Assembly (NCBI RefSeq): GCF_000015965.1
Contig: NC_009091.1
Span: 186,001-250,000 of the forward strand
Origin: Prochlorococcus marinus str. MIT 9301
GTDB taxonomy: Bacteria > Cyanobacteriota > Cyanobacteriia > PCC-6307 > Cyanobiaceae
DNA: 64,000 bases
Direction: 5' to 3'
In this document: in pieces, positions 50,605 through 61,232 of the stretch
How the letters are laid out: the number at the start of each line of letters is the position of its first letter
Numbering within the stretch: position 1 is the first letter of the stretch
Program-made: the position numbers and the translations under genes
The notes under the pieces: model-generated
The model's database searches: none
What the model was told of the DNA's origin: nothing
The model's input: the letters and a program-made list of their open reading frames with translations, nothing else

Positions 50605-50805
50605 ATGTCGCAAACGAAAAGAGAGCAAGTTATTAGTCACATTCGCTTTTTAAGAGAAGAGCTCAGAGAAATGCATTTAGGTATAAAAGAAGATGATCTT
50701 TTCCCTGAACCAGGCGAGTTGAGAGGATTAATGGCTCAGTTAGAAGCATTGCTTGAATTAATAGAAGGAAATACTAAAATTCAATCAAACTCTGAAGCAG
50801 CTTAG
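50605..50805 (+). CDS. Small cyanobacterial protein of unknown function
   Basis: 66 residues, helical and acidic, with the REELREMHLGIKEDDLFPEPGEL segment and a Leu-rich second helix. No membrane segment. It stands 11 bp before the ycf20-like gene in the same direction, so the two probably share a transcript. I know no function. Confidence 0.65.
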   Translation: MSQTKREQVISHIRFLREELREMHLGIKEDDLFPEPGELRGLMAQLEALLELIEGNTKIQSNSEAA

Positions 50806-50816
50806 ATTAATACAAA

Positions 50817-51158
50817 ATGGTTGTTAAACCTCAAAAGACAAAATTTCAGCTAAAAATTGTGGAAAATATTCAGACATTAAGTATTTGGGCTAATAATCCA
50901 TGGCGAAGATATTCAATTTCATTGATTACACTTTTAATTGGCTACTTTATTGGAAGTTCTCTTGGTATGGTAAGTGCTGTTGTGGAACTCATGGATCCTG
51001 TAGCTGCTTTCTTATCAGTAGTTTTTATCGAGATTTTAATAACTCTAAGAAGAAACTTTAGATCTGAAAGGAAAAAGAAATTTTTAATACTTTTTTTAGA
51101 TTCTTTAAGATTAGGATTATTTTATGGATTCTTTACTGAAAGTCTTAAGTTGCTATAA
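50817..51158 (+). CDS. ycf20: Ycf20-like membrane protein (DUF565)
   Basis: 113 residues. WANNPWRRYSISLITLLIGYFIG is the Ycf20/DUF565 signature, followed by a second and a third hydrophobic stretch. Ycf20 is conserved in cyanobacteria and plastids; in algae a relative affects non-photochemical quenching. Its molecular activity is unknown. It ends 2 bp from the convergent pyrB. Confidence 0.75.
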   Translation: MVVKPQKTKFQLKIVENIQTLSIWANNPWRRYSISLITLLIGYFIGSSLGMVSAVVELMDPVAAFLSVVFIEILITLRRNFRSERKKKFLILFLDSLRLGLFYGFFTESLKLL

Positions 51159-51160
51159 AT

Positions 51161-52177
51161 TTATTGGTTATTTTTTTGTAATAGATAAAGCAAAGCCATT
51201 CTTATAGGGATACCATTTGAAACTTGATTATTAATTAAACAATTAGGATATTGATCTACTACTTTGCTACTTATTTCAATATCTCTGTTAATTGGACCAG
51301 GATGAAGAATTGGAATTTCTTTATTATTCAAAGATAATTTCTCTGAGGTTAAGCCATAATCCAAACTATATGAATCGATGCTACTGAGTAAATTCTCCAT
51401 CATTCTTTCTTTCTGAAGTCTTAAAACAATAATCGCATCTGCAATTTTTATTGATTCTTCCAAAGATCTAGAAATTGTTATGCATCCTCTTGATTTAACA
51501 GGATCTTCTATTTGGTTTGGCGCGGGAGTTTTTAAAAAATTGGTAAATTCATCAGGTATTAATGTCTCAGGACCGCATAAAATTATGTCTGCGCCGAATG
51601 CACTCAAAGCCCAAAGATTAGATCTGGCAACCCTAGAATGATTAACGTCTCCAATTATTAAAATCTTTTTGGAATTTAAAACCCCTGGATTCAGTGTATT
51701 TTTGGAAAAGAATTTTATTAATGTATATATGTCAAGCAATCCCTGGCTAGGGTGACTATGTAATCCATCTCCAGCATTAAGAACCGAAGTCTTGGAATTT
51801 ATTGCATCAAGTTTTTCAGCGATCTCAAAGGTTATGTAACTTGATGAATGTCTGATCACTAATGTATCAGCTCCCATAGCAGAATAAGTTATGGCAGTAT
51901 CAATTATTGTTTCGCCTTTTGTTAAAGAACTAGAGGATGGGGCAAATGTCTGGACATCAGCAGAAAGTCTTTTTGCTGCAAGCTCAAAACTATTTTTTGT
52001 TCTTGTACTAGGTTCAAAAAATAAAGACGTTACTAAAGTACCCTGTAAGGCTGGTATTTTTTTCGTTCCTGAATTCTTTAGTGCATCAAATCTATTAGCT
52101 AATTCGAATACTGACTCATAATCTTTTATTGAAAAATTAGCTAGTGAGTGGATATGTTTATGAGGCCAAATTTGCAT
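51161..52177 (-). CDS. pyrB: Aspartate carbamoyltransferase catalytic subunit
   Basis: 338 residues. [13 protein letters not shown] (STRT at 57-60) is the carbamoyl phosphate site; the HSRVARS and HPGPINRD segments complete the active site. It starts pyrimidine synthesis. No pyrI is seen, so it is the unregulated or differently regulated catalytic trimer. It lies 20 bp after mpg on the same strand. Confidence 0.94.
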   Translation of the reverse strand: MQIWPHKHIHSLANFSIKDYESVFELANRFDALKNSGTKKIPALQGTLVTSLFFEPSTRTKNSFELAAKRLSADVQTFAPSSSSLTKGETIIDTAITYSAMGADTLVIRHSSSYITFEIAEKLDAINSKTSVLNAGDGLHSHPSQGLLDIYTLIKFFSKNTLNPGVLNSKKILIIGDVNHSRVARSNLWALSAFGADIILCGPETLIPDEFTNFLKTPAPNQIEDPVKSRGCITISRSLEESIKIADAIIVLRLQKERMMENLLSSIDSYSLDYGLTSEKLSLNNKEIPILHPGPINRDIEISSKVVDQYPNCLINNQVSNGIPIRMALLYLLQKNNQ

Positions 52178-52197
52178 TACGTTTAAAAGATAAATGA

Positions 52198-52785
52198 TTA
52201 TTGAAATTTAGGTGTTCTGTCACCTTTTAATCTTTTACTTACACTCCTACTATTTTTGAGATACCAACGCCATTTTATATTTTTTGCCTTTGATATGCCA
52301 ATTCTCGTAGTTTGAATAAGATCTTTCTCTTCTAAATTGGATTTTCTTGGAGAAATCCATAAAGATTTGTTATTAAGAACTTCAAGTGAGTTAAATGAAA
52401 TGTCTATGCTGAATGTCTTAGTAACAAGGCCAGGTCCAGAAGCTAATCTTTCATTCTTTTTAGAGATAAAAACTGATCTTATTAATACTCCACTCGCTAA
52501 ATTTTCTTTATCAGTAACTATGTTTAAACAATGATGAATGCCATAAGATTTATAAATATAAAATGTGCCAGGTTTGCCAAATAATGATTTGTTTGATTCA
52601 GTCATTTTGCGGTAGCCATGGCAGGCCTCTTCTTCCTGTGAATAAGCTTCAGTTTCAACAATTACCCCTTTAACTTGATCTATCTCATTATTTTTTTTTA
52701 TGAGGTGACAGCCTATTAGATCAGGAGCAACAAGTTTAGCGTGCCTGTAAAAAAAATTTTTTGGAAATAATTCTTCTTCTATTTT
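52198..52785 (-). CDS. mpg: 3-methyladenine DNA glycosylase, start unresolved (in-frame TGA at N-terminus)
   Basis: The frame is open from just after a TGA (52788-52786) to 52198, about 195 codons. It reads [19 protein letters not shown] and includes VETEAY, which carries the catalytic Glu of AAG/MPG enzymes, [13 protein letters not shown], and [17 protein letters not shown]. The first in-frame ATG (52605) would lose that Glu and cannot be the start. Six codons before the TGA is an ATG (52806). So either a non-standard start such as ATA is used, the stop is read through, or the gene carries a recent nonsense change. It removes alkylated purines. Confidence 0.7.
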   Translation of the reverse strand, partial: KIEEELFPKNFFYRHAKLVAPDLIGCHLIKKNNEIDQVKGVIVETEAYSQEEEACHGYRKMTESNKSLFGKPGTFYIYKSYGIHHCLNIVTDKENLASGVLIRSVFISKKNERLASGPGLVTKTFSIDISFNSLEVLNNKSLWISPRKSNLEEKDLIQTTRIGISKAKNIKWRWYLKNSRSVSKRLKGDRTPKFQ

Positions 52786-52953
52786 TCAATATTTATCTAA
52801 TAACATATTTAGCTGAGAAAAATAGTTAAGGCTATTAATTGATATTGATTTACAAAAAGATGTGATTATTTTTTTAAATTATTTGAAATTCAAAGGATAT
52901 GTTCATAAGCTGTTCTTAATAAACTATTATTTAATAAGAAAAATATTAAAGGT

Positions 52954-53247
52954 ATGACAAAAATAACTAAAGAGGAAGTAAACAAAGTTGCTAATTTAGC
53001 AAGATTAGAACTTAACGAGAATGAAATTAATAATCATGCAGAACAATTAGAAAAGATATTGGATTATATAAGACAACTTGAAAAAATTGATACAGATGAT
53101 GTTCCCTGTACAACGAGAGCTATAGAGGTTGTTAATGTATTTAGAAAAGACGAAAATAAAAATTCTGATTGCAACGAAGAAATCCTAGAATTGGGCCCAT
53201 CTAGAGAGGATAAATATTTTAAAGTACCAAAAATAATTAATGAGTAA
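52954..53247 (+). CDS. gatC: Glutamyl/aspartyl-tRNA amidotransferase subunit C
   Basis: 97 residues. VNKVANLARLELNENE and the LDYIRQLEKIDTDDVPCTT segment are the GatC signatures. With GatA and GatB it converts misacylated Glu-tRNA-Gln (and Asp-tRNA-Asn) to the amide. GatA and GatB are not in the window. Confidence 0.92.
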   Translation: MTKITKEEVNKVANLARLELNENEINNHAEQLEKILDYIRQLEKIDTDDVPCTTRAIEVVNVFRKDENKNSDCNEEILELGPSREDKYFKVPKIINE

Positions 53248-53248
53248 G

Positions 53249-54268
53249 TTAGTTGCTTCCAATAAATGTCTTGTTGACTAACTTTAATAAAAATTTTTTT
53301 ATTTTAAAGCCTGGATATAAATTTATTATTTTTCTTATTTTCCCCCTCTTTTTGCTATGACTCCTTACACCTATTAATAAATCATAAATAAAGTTAAAAA
53401 TGTCTTCTTGACTTTCAAATATCCCAACCCTTTGAGGGGAGCCTTTTTTATCCAATAATGGCTTAGTTTTTTCATAAGCTATTTTGTATTCAAACCAAGG
53501 AATCGAAGGCCAAAGATGATGAATGAGATGGTAATTTTGTCCCATTATTAATAAATTCATAAATTTGCTTGGATAAACTCGAGAATTTATCCATTTATTT
53601 CTTGATCGAAATGGTCTATGGGGTAAATAATCAAAAAATATTCCTAAGGTAACTCCTACCATTAATGCTGGGCCGAACCATAAATTATAAATTAAATTCA
53701 TAAAGTCAAATTTCAAACCTGCCAAAATAATTGTTATGAATATTGATCTTTCAATTCCCCATTGTAATAATTCATATCTTCGCCAGAGTTTTCTTTGAAA
53801 GAAAAACACCTCATGATAAAAAAATCTTGGAGCAATTAGCCAAATTGGACCAAAAGTACTGACAATATGGTCTGGATCATTTTTGGGGTGATTTACATGA
53901 ATATGATGTTGTAAATGAACTCTCGTAAAAACTGGGAAGCTAAACCCTAAAAGAATAGCTGAGCCATGGCCCATTGCTTGATTTATCCAAGGAACCGGAT
54001 GAGCAGCTTTATGACAGGCATCATGGATAACAGTACCTTCAATATGTAAAGCTAAAAAAGCAGTGGCTACAAGTAAAGGTAAAGGCCAAACACCTCTATA
54101 CCATTGCCATATGCTAAGAAAAGCAAGAAAATAGCCACCAAAAAATAAACCTAATGTTGGATTCCAAAAACTTGGCGGATCTACGTAATTTTTAATCTCT
54201 TTTTGCCAATTAAATGTTTTTGAAGAATTAGTATTTTTAGTTGTATTTTTAATGGTTAAGTTTGAAAT
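53249..54268 (-). CDS. crtR: Beta-carotene hydroxylase (CrtR), start unresolved
   Basis: The frame runs from a TAA at 54280-54278 to 53249. It carries the three His clusters of membrane di-iron hydroxylases: HDACH..H, HLQHH and HLIHH, between hydrophobic helices. Starting at the first ATG (53974) would drop the HDACH cluster and two helices, so the real start is upstream, but no ATG, GTG or TTG exists in frame there. ATT at 54268, four bases after AGGA, is my best guess; the neighbouring ACG is another. It makes zeaxanthin from beta-carotene in the membrane. Confidence 0.75.
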   Translation of the reverse strand: MSNLTIKNTTKNTNSSKTFNWQKEIKNYVDPPSFWNPTLGLFFGGYFLAFLSIWQWYRGVWPLPLLVATAFLALHIEGTVIHDACHKAAHPVPWINQAMGHGSAILLGFSFPVFTRVHLQHHIHVNHPKNDPDHIVSTFGPIWLIAPRFFYHEVFFFQRKLWRRYELLQWGIERSIFITIILAGLKFDFMNLIYNLWFGPALMVGVTLGIFFDYLPHRPFRSRNKWINSRVYPSKFMNLLIMGQNYHLIHHLWPSIPWFEYKIAYEKTKPLLDKKGSPQRVGIFESQEDIFNFIYDLLIGVRSHSKKRGKIRKIINLYPGFKIKKFLLKLVNKTFIGSN

Positions 54269-54438
54269 CGTTTCCTTTTATTCTTTAAATAATATAACTA
54301 ATATTTTAAGTTGATTGCATGCTCAAACATAAAAAATTTCTTTCAAGAGATTTTAAATTCATTTTTAATGTGTCAAATTTATCATCTTCAGAAAAAAAAT
54401 TTTTAAAATAAACCTCTTTCAATTATTATTTTATTTGA

Positions 54439-54520
54439 GCGGTCGTGGCGGAATTGGTAGACGCGCGAGTTTTAGGTACTCGTATCTTCGGGTGTGGGAG
54501 TTCAAGTCTCCCCGACCGCA
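54439..54520 (+). tRNA. tRNA-Leu (anticodon UAG)
   Basis: The acceptor arms GCGGTCG (54439-54445) and CGACCGC (54513-54519) pair fully with discriminator A. The D arm has GGCGGAATTGGTAGACGC, the anticodon loop is TTTAGGT between CGAGT and ACTCG, giving UAG, and a long variable arm (CTTCGGGTG region) marks a class II tRNA. The T arm reads GTTCAAGTC. CCA is not encoded. Confidence 0.95.
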
Positions 54521-54591
54521 CTTAAGGAAATTCTGAAAGATAGTTTGCTTATTTATATCAACTCTTATAATTCAATTAAGTAGTTAATTTA

Positions 54592-55041
54592 ATGAATAGT
54601 TTAATATTTTATTTGGGAACTTTTTATATTTTAGTTGGGACCATTTTTCTAACTGTACCAATAATTTATCTTGAGCTCGGTAAACCAAAAGACTTAATAA
54701 AAGCTTTTTTAAATTTATTAATAGGTTTGATATTAATAATTAAAAATAAAACATTAGATGAATCATTTTTTGTAATTTTCCTTTTTTTAACAGTACTAGT
54801 TATTTTTTATCTAGTAGAGCTTTTTTGGTCTAGATGGTACCAATTGACAGATAACGAAAAGAAAAAATTAACTACCTTTTTAGAGTTTAAAAATAACTTT
54901 TTGAAAATAGTGGAGTCTATTAATCTAGTATTGGGTGATTTTACGAAACCTTCAAATTTTTTTAATTTTGGTAGCAATAATAAAAATACAACCCAAAAAA
55001 AGTGGGTTAGAAATGATAAAAATGATAATATAAAATTCTGA
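54592..55041 (+). CDS. Membrane protein of unknown function
   Basis: 149 residues with three hydrophobic helices (about 4-27, 39-49 and 58-76) separated by LELGKPKDLIKAF, then VELFWSRWYQLTDNEK and a hydrophilic Asn/Lys tail. The pattern looks conserved but I cannot name the family. It lies between tRNA-Leu and ileS on the same strand, 119 bp before ileS. Confidence 0.65.
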   Translation: MNSLIFYLGTFYILVGTIFLTVPIIYLELGKPKDLIKAFLNLLIGLILIIKNKTLDESFFVIFLFLTVLVIFYLVELFWSRWYQLTDNEKKKLTTFLEFKNNFLKIVESINLVLGDFTKPSNFFNFGSNNKNTTQKKWVRNDKNDNIKF

Positions 55042-55160
55042 AATCAAATAAATTGGTTATTTGAAACATCCCCTAAACACCAGGTCGATTAAGAAAGAAT
55101 ATAATGAATTAGATTTATTTAAATAATTCTTTTGATCACCAATATTTCTTATATCGTCGT

Positions 55161-58067
55161 ATGAAATCTCAAAATAGCAAAGAACAAAAATCAGACTTTT
55201 CCTATAAAGAAACTCTAAATTTACTAAAAACTGACTTCTCAATGCGTGCTAACTCAGTTTTGAGAGAACCCGAGATTCAGAATTTTTGGGCTAACAATGA
55301 TATTGATTTCCAATTAGGTTCAAGCAATTCAGGCGAAATATTTACATTACATGATGGCCCTCCTTATGCAAATGGAGCTCTTCATATGGGGCATGCCCTT
55401 AATAAAGTTTTAAAAGACATAATAAATAAGTACAAAACCTTAAAAGGATTTAGGGTTCATTTCGTACCTGGTTGGGATTGTCATGGGTTACCTATTGAAT
55501 TAAAAGTTCTTCAGAATTTAAAATCTGATGAAAGAAAGAATCTTGATACTCTAAATTTAAGAAAAAAAGCAACAGATTATGCCCATATCCAAATTAATAA
55601 TCAAAAGGAGGGTTTCAAAAGGTGGGGCATATGGGGAGATTGGAATAACCCTTACTTAACTCTTAAGAAAAGTTATGAATCTGCTCAGATTGGAGTATTT
55701 GGGAAAATGTTTTTAAATGGCTATATATATCGAGGTCTTAAACCTGTGCATTGGAGTCCAAGTTCAAGGACTGCACTTGCAGAAGCAGAATTAGAATACC
55801 CTGATGATCATTATTCAAAAAGTATTTATGTTTCATTAAAAATCACTAAAATACCTGAGGAAATTCAATTAAATTTCATCCAAAAAAATATAAATATCAA
55901 AAAAGATTTTTTTCAAAATAATTCTTTCATAACCATTTGGACCACTACTCCTTGGACCATACCTGCAAATGAAGCAGTTGCAGTAAATCCAAAAATAAAT
56001 TACATTTTTGCGATCGATGAAGAGAAGCGAATTTACCTTTTTGCTAAGGACTTATGTTCTGAAATAAGTAAGAAATTTAATAAAGATTTCAAGGTGCTTT
56101 TAGAGGTTAAAGGCTCCAAATTGGAAAATATTGAATATCAACATCCCTCTAAGAATAAAAATTGCAGAATTGTAATTGGAGGAGACTATATCACTACAGA
56201 ATCAGGGACTGGAATTGTTCATACTGCTCCTGGACATGGGATAGATGATTTTAATGTGGGTCAAAAATATGATTTACCAATAACATGTGTTGTTGATGAA
56301 AAAGGTAACTTAAATGAATATTCTGGGCAATTCAAAGGATCAAATGTCTTGAAAGATGCAAATGATTTAATTATTGAATATTTAAAAGTAAATAATTTGC
56401 TTCTATTGCAAGAAAATTATAAGCATAGATATCCGTATGATTGGAGAACCAAAAAACCAACTATTTTTAGGGCAACAGAACAATGGTTTGCATCTGTAAA
56501 TGGCTTTAGATCATCTGCATTGAAGGCAATCGAAGATGTTGAATGGATGCCAGAGACTGGAAAGAAAAGAATTTATTCTATGGTTGTAGGTAGAGGAGAT
56601 TGGTGTATTTCTAGACAAAGGTCATGGGGGGTCCCTATTCCAGTTTTTTATAAAAAAAATGGTAATGAGATCCTGCTTAACAAAGAGATAATTAATCATA
56701 TTCAAGAGCTTTTTAGTGAACATGGAGCAGATATTTGGTGGGATTGGGATGTTAAGAATCTTTTGCCGGAAAATTATGCAAAAGAATCGGATCTATGGAA
56801 AAAAGGAAAAGATACTATGGACGTCTGGTTCGATTCAGGATCTAGCTGGGCCGCAGTGTGTGAACTAAGAAGTGAATTAAAGTATCCTGCAGATCTTTAT
56901 TTAGAGGGTTCAGATCAACATCGAGGATGGTTTCAGTCTTCTTTGCTAACATCTGTAGCAGTAAATAATAAACCTCCATATAAAAAAGTTTTAACTCATG
57001 GTTTTGCACTTGATGAAAACGGAAGAAAAATGAGTAAATCTTTAGGAAATGTTGTCGATCCAAATATAATTATTAATGGAGGTAATAATAAAAAAACTGA
57101 TCCCGCTTATGGTGCTGATGTTTTAAGACTATGGGTAAGCTCTGTAGATTATTCGGTAGATGTTCCAATTGGTTCAAATATACTCAAGCAACTTTCAGAC
57201 GTTTATAGAAAAGTACGTAATACTGCAAGGTATCTTCTAGGTAATATTCATGATTATGATCCTAAAATTGATAGTTTTGAAATTGATCAATTGCCTCTCT
57301 TAGATCAATGGATGTTAGGCAGATTAGTTGAAGTTACAGATCAAATATCAAACGCTTATGAAAATTATGAATTTTCAAAATTTTTCCAAATTTTGCAAAG
57401 TTTTTGTGTTGTAGATCTATCAAATTTTTATTTGGATATTGCGAAGGATAGGTTATATGTAAGTTCTAAATCTCAATTTAGGAGAAGATCTTGTCAGTTC
57501 GTTATGTCAAAAGTTGTTGAAAATTTAGCCGTACTCATTTCTCCAGTGCTTTGTCATATGGCTGAAGATATTTGGCAAAATATTCCATATTCAACTAAAG
57601 AAAAATCAGTCTTTCAAAGAGGATGGCCAATATTTTCGCAGTCATGGAAAAATAAAATACTTAATGAGCACATTTCAAATTTAAGAAATTTAAGAGTTGA
57701 AATTAACAAGGCCATAGAAGGATGTAGGAACAAACAAATAATTGGAGCAGCTTTGGAAACTGAAGTTAATTATTTACCGGAAGATAAAGCTTTAAAAGAT
57801 TCACTTACTTGGCTAAAAGAATTTGGCAATCAAGATGTAGATTTATTTAGGGATTGGCTTATAGTGTCAAACTTCCAAGTGGTATCCGATTTGGTGGATA
57901 ATTCTCTGGCTACTGATAACAATGCACTCGGTAAAATTCAAATAAATAAAGCTCAAGGGCAAAAATGTGATAGATGTTGGCACTATCAAAAAGAAACTTT
58001 TAATGGAATCCAAAATACAAAATTATGCAAAAGATGTTCAAATATAATTAATTTTGAATTTATTTAA
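55161..58067 (+). CDS. ileS: Isoleucyl-tRNA synthetase
   Basis: 968 residues. HMGH in [16 protein letters not shown] and KMSKS in [10 protein letters not shown] are the class I motifs; the editing domain ([20 protein letters not shown]) lies between. Two C-terminal Cys pairs (CDRCW and LCKRC) form the zinc finger of the bacterial type. The 3' end overlaps the convergent gene by 4 bp. Confidence 0.96.
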   Translation: MKSQNSKEQKSDFSYKETLNLLKTDFSMRANSVLREPEIQNFWANNDIDFQLGSSNSGEIFTLHDGPPYANGALHMGHALNKVLKDIINKYKTLKGFRVHFVPGWDCHGLPIELKVLQNLKSDERKNLDTLNLRKKATDYAHIQINNQKEGFKRWGIWGDWNNPYLTLKKSYESAQIGVFGKMFLNGYIYRGLKPVHWSPSSRTALAEAELEYPDDHYSKSIYVSLKITKIPEEIQLNFIQKNINIKKDFFQNNSFITIWTTTPWTIPANEAVAVNPKINYIFAIDEEKRIYLFAKDLCSEISKKFNKDFKVLLEVKGSKLENIEYQHPSKNKNCRIVIGGDYITTESGTGIVHTAPGHGIDDFNVGQKYDLPITCVVDEKGNLNEYSGQFKGSNVLKDANDLIIEYLKVNNLLLLQENYKHRYPYDWRTKKPTIFRATEQWFASVNGFRSSALKAIEDVEWMPETGKKRIYSMVVGRGDWCISRQRSWGVPIPVFYKKNGNEILLNKEIINHIQELFSEHGADIWWDWDVKNLLPENYAKESDLWKKGKDTMDVWFDSGSSWAAVCELRSELKYPADLYLEGSDQHRGWFQSSLLTSVAVNNKPPYKKVLTHGFALDENGRKMSKSLGNVVDPNIIINGGNNKKTDPAYGADVLRLWVSSVDYSVDVPIGSNILKQLSDVYRKVRNTARYLLGNIHDYDPKIDSFEIDQLPLLDQWMLGRLVEVTDQISNAYENYEFSKFFQILQSFCVVDLSNFYLDIAKDRLYVSSKSQFRRRSCQFVMSKVVENLAVLISPVLCHMAEDIWQNIPYSTKEKSVFQRGWPIFSQSWKNKILNEHISNLRNLRVEINKAIEGCRNKQIIGAALETEVNYLPEDKALKDSLTWLKEFGNQDVDLFRDWLIVSNFQVVSDLVDNSLATDNNALGKIQINKAQGQKCDRCWHYQKETFNGIQNTKLCKRCSNIINFEFI

Positions 58068-58399
58068 ATCCAGTTTTTTTGATTCAAAAAGTAAAGTGAG
58101 TTTTGATTTTCTCTTATAAAATTTTCTTCTGTTCCTGTTAATGGTGCTTTATAAAGTTTAAAGTTTGTGATCCTATAAGTAAGTGCTATTACTTTTTTTT
58201 CTGAATCTATCTCAATTGGATGAGTTGTTGAGCTACTGTAACCTCTGAAAATAATTATTTCTAATTGTTCTTTTTGATTTTTTTCTCGAAGGAATCCTTC
58301 TAGCTTAAGTATCCTATTAGGTATCTCGGAACTTATTCTTTCAAGACTATTTATTAAATCAATTTTTGTCATTTTCTGAGAAACAGGAGTTTCTTCCAT
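58064..58399 (-). CDS. Small cyanobacterial protein of unknown function
   Basis: 111 residues from the first ATG; an ATG nine codons later (58372, [10 protein letters not shown]) cuts the overlap with the upstream gene from 41 to 14 bp and may be the real start. The [20 protein letters not shown] segment looks like a conserved strand pattern. Soluble, no known motif. It is probably cotranslated with the DUF3177 gene. Confidence 0.65.
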   Translation of the reverse strand: MEETPVSQKMTKIDLINSLERISSEIPNRILKLEGFLREKNQKEQLEIIIFRGYSSSTTHPIEIDSEKKVIALTYRITNFKLYKAPLTGTEENFIRENQNSLYFLNQKNWI

Positions 58400-58982
58400 T
58401 TTTAGGTAATTTGATTATTGACCATTGAAAAAGGCCTAAAGTATAAATTAATAATGAAAATAATCCTAAGAATTTTGATATCGTCTGGGTAAAGTTAGCT
58501 CCAAAGAAAAAATTAAATAAGTCTTTCATAATAATATATAAATTTGAAGAAGGCTGAAGCCATATTTCACACGCATCGGAATTAATAAAAGAAAAGCAGC
58601 TGAAGTTTTGTAAACTCTGAATAAAGAAATTGAGAGATATAAAAGTTATAGTCCATCTCCATATTTTTGTCGTTGTAGTAAGGGAGTAAGAAAAGTCATA
58701 TTCTCTTAATTCATCATTAATGTCGTTCCAAAACCAAACTGAAACTGTCATTAATAATGTTGCAATATTTGTTACCACAAGCGCATAATTATATTTTCCT
58801 ATTAAAAGTAGAAGGCTTATAAAAAATAAAATGGATACTTTCCAATAAATTGATAGAAGTTTAATAACTGCTTTATTTCTTTTTTTAATTGACCAGATGG
58901 ATAGAGTAAAAGGAATACCAAGAAGGAAAATTATTGAAAGTTGAAATGATAGCCAAATAGAAAGTTGATTAAAAACGTCCAA
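58359..58982 (-). CDS. DUF3177 membrane protein
   Basis: 207 residues with five hydrophobic segments, WFWNDINDELREYD between the third and fourth, and a short basic C-terminus. The pattern agrees with DUF3177, a cyanobacterial family of unknown role. The start is TTG (58982-58980). It runs away from trmB across 122 bp and overlaps the small downstream gene. Confidence 0.65.
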   Translation of the reverse strand: MDVFNQLSIWLSFQLSIIFLLGIPFTLSIWSIKKRNKAVIKLLSIYWKVSILFFISLLLLIGKYNYALVVTNIATLLMTVSVWFWNDINDELREYDFSYSLTTTTKIWRWTITFISLNFFIQSLQNFSCFSFINSDACEIWLQPSSNLYIIMKDLFNFFFGANFTQTISKFLGLFSLLIYTLGLFQWSIIKLPKNGRNSCFSENDKN

Positions 58983-59104
58983 AACTTTTTCTTTTTAAAT
59001 ACATAATAATTAAACATCAAACTGTTACTTTTGAACTTACTATTGTCATAGTTATGAATATTATGCATCCTTATATTATTGCCTAGGAATATATTGATAA
59101 TTGT

Positions 59105-59734
59105 ATGAGACAGCATGTTAATCCCCTTAGTAGTAATTTCAATCAAATCGAGAAATTACCTTCTTTGAGCGAAATGTTTGGTGATTCTAAATCGAATCTT
59201 CATTTGGATATAGGCTGTGCGGCTGGTGAGTTTCTATTTGATTTAGCTTTAGGTAATACCAGTTGGAATTATTTAGGAATTGAAATTCGTGAGAAATTAG
59301 TCAAAAATGCAAAATTAAAAGTGATTGAAAGAGAAATCAAAAATCTATATTTTATATTTGGTAATGCTAATAATATTTTGAATGATATGCAAAATAAATT
59401 TATTATCAAAAATATAAAAAGTATTTCTTTTTATTTCCCTGATCCCTGGTTTAAAAAGAGGCATTATAAAAGGCGTGTAATTCAGCCAGGATTTGTTAAT
59501 ATGCTCTCAAATTCATTGCAAAAAGGGACCCTAATTTTTATAAAAACAGATGTAAAGGATTTATTCAATTATATGGATTGCACCATATCAAGTAATTTTC
59601 ATTTTAAGACAATAGATAAAAAAGATTTTAATTATTCTGAAAGTTTTAATCCAATTAAATTAAAAACTGATCGGGAAAAGTATGTGATTTATAACCAACT
59701 TGATATTTATGAAAAAATTTATATAAAAATTTAA
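59105..59734 (+). CDS. trmB: tRNA (guanine-N7-)-methyltransferase
   Basis: 209 residues. [10 protein letters not shown] (34-43) binds S-adenosylmethionine; [15 protein letters not shown] is the TrmB catalytic block. It methylates G46 in the variable loop of tRNAs. The start matches the family length. It ends 7 bp from the convergent glmM. Confidence 0.94.
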   Translation: MRQHVNPLSSNFNQIEKLPSLSEMFGDSKSNLHLDIGCAAGEFLFDLALGNTSWNYLGIEIREKLVKNAKLKVIEREIKNLYFIFGNANNILNDMQNKFIIKNIKSISFYFPDPWFKKRHYKRRVIQPGFVNMLSNSLQKGTLIFIKTDVKDLFNYMDCTISSNFHFKTIDKKDFNYSESFNPIKLKTDREKYVIYNQLDIYEKIYIKI

Positions 59735-59741
59735 TTCATGA

Positions 59742-61094
59742 TTAATATCTTATTTTATCAATTTCTAAAAAGAGTTTGTTCGTTATTTCGCTTGATAAAG
59801 AATCAACTTTCTCATGATTTTTGGCCTCAACTAGAACTCTCATTACAGGTTCTGTACCGCTAGGCCTTATATAAACTCTACAATTTTCCGAATATATTGT
59901 CTGAAAATTTTTTATAGATTCATCAATTAAGATTTTGTTTTCTGGATTTAATTTATTAAAATTAAAACCTAATTTAATATTAGTTAGTTTTTGAGGGAAA
60001 GGTTCGAAACTACTTTTAAGCCAATCATTTAAATTAATATTTTTCTTTTTACAATATTTGGAAATTTGAAGTGCTGTCAATATCCCATCACCAGAAAAGT
60101 TATTAATTTTTGAAAGTATATGACCTGATTGCTCACCTCCCAAAACAGATCTTTTTTTCTTAATTGCGTCATGAACATATTTATCTCCTACATCAGTTCT
60201 ATATAAAATTCCACCAATTTTCTTCCAGGAATTTTCAAAACCTAAGTTTGCCATTTCTGTCGATATTAGTAAATTATTTGTGAGAAGTTTTTGTTCCATA
60301 AGTTCTCTACCCCAAAGAAAAAGAATATGATCTCCATCCAGCACATTCCCTTTTGAATCGATTCCAATTACTCTATCGGCATCTCCATCGAAGCTGAATC
60401 CCATATCCGCAGGACTCTCTCTTATTGCTTTTTTTAATGGTTCGAGGTTAGTAGAACCACAATTCAAATTAATTTTCAAACCATTTTTAGAGTTATTGAT
60501 AACCTTTACATCGGCACCAAGAGACTGAAAAATTTTTCTTGCGCAAGTTGTTGCTGATCCATAGCATGTGTCTAGTATTATTCTCAACCCGCTTAAACTT
60601 TCTCCATCCATTGTTTGGATTAGGCTTTTAATATAAGTATCCATAAGATCTTTATTGGCTTTTAGGGGAACCACTTTTGTAGGAATTGATATATTTTGTT
60701 TTGACTCTTCAATTATTTTTTGAATTTTATTTTCAAAGATTTTAGTAATTTTTTGACCATTATGATCAAAAATTTTTATGCCATTATATTCTGGCGGATT
60801 ATGACTTGCAGATATCATAATCCCACTACTTAGGTTCTCTTCTTTGATTAAATAAGGTATAGCTGGGGTAGGGCAGATTCCAAGATTTATAAATTTTTTA
60901 CCACTTTCATTTATACCTTGTGTTATTGCCTGAAGCAGAATATTTCCACTAATTCTTGTATCTCTTCCAATTAATATTGGATTTTTATTTTCCAAAGTCG
61001 AACCTAGAGCATAACCTACTTTGTAGGCTAGAGAATAAGTTATCTCTTCATTAAATCTTCCTCTTATTCCATCAGTTCCAAAGATTGATTGCAT
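59742..61094 (-). CDS. glmM: Phosphoglucosamine mutase
   Basis: 450 residues. FGTDGIRG at the start, the phosphoserine loop SASHNP (catalytic Ser97), the magnesium loop DGDADR, GEQSGH and the [11 protein letters not shown] phosphate loop are in order. It makes glucosamine-1-phosphate for UDP-GlcNAc, feeding MurG and lipid synthesis. Confidence 0.95.
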
Positions 61095-61232
61095 AATTAA
61101 ATTTCAGTAATCAAAGAAATTTTTGATAGCTATTCAATCCTTATTTTATCAGTTGATTAAAAGCTTATAGATTTCAATTCTCTATATTCGTTTGGCTTAT
61201 TTAAGATACCCTTAATTAATAATACCTTAATA

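Noticed and set aside
54521-54591. Attachment site or integrated element next to tRNA-Leu
   Set aside because: No integrase, no repeat of the tRNA 3' end and core genes on both sides.
55057-55242. Minus-strand frame of 61 codons over the ileS start
   Set aside because: It overlaps the conserved N-terminus of ileS and shows no recognisable features.
58931-59146. Minus-strand frame of 71 codons over the trmB start
   Set aside because: It overlaps both trmB and the DUF3177 gene, has no ribosome site and an unlikely composition.
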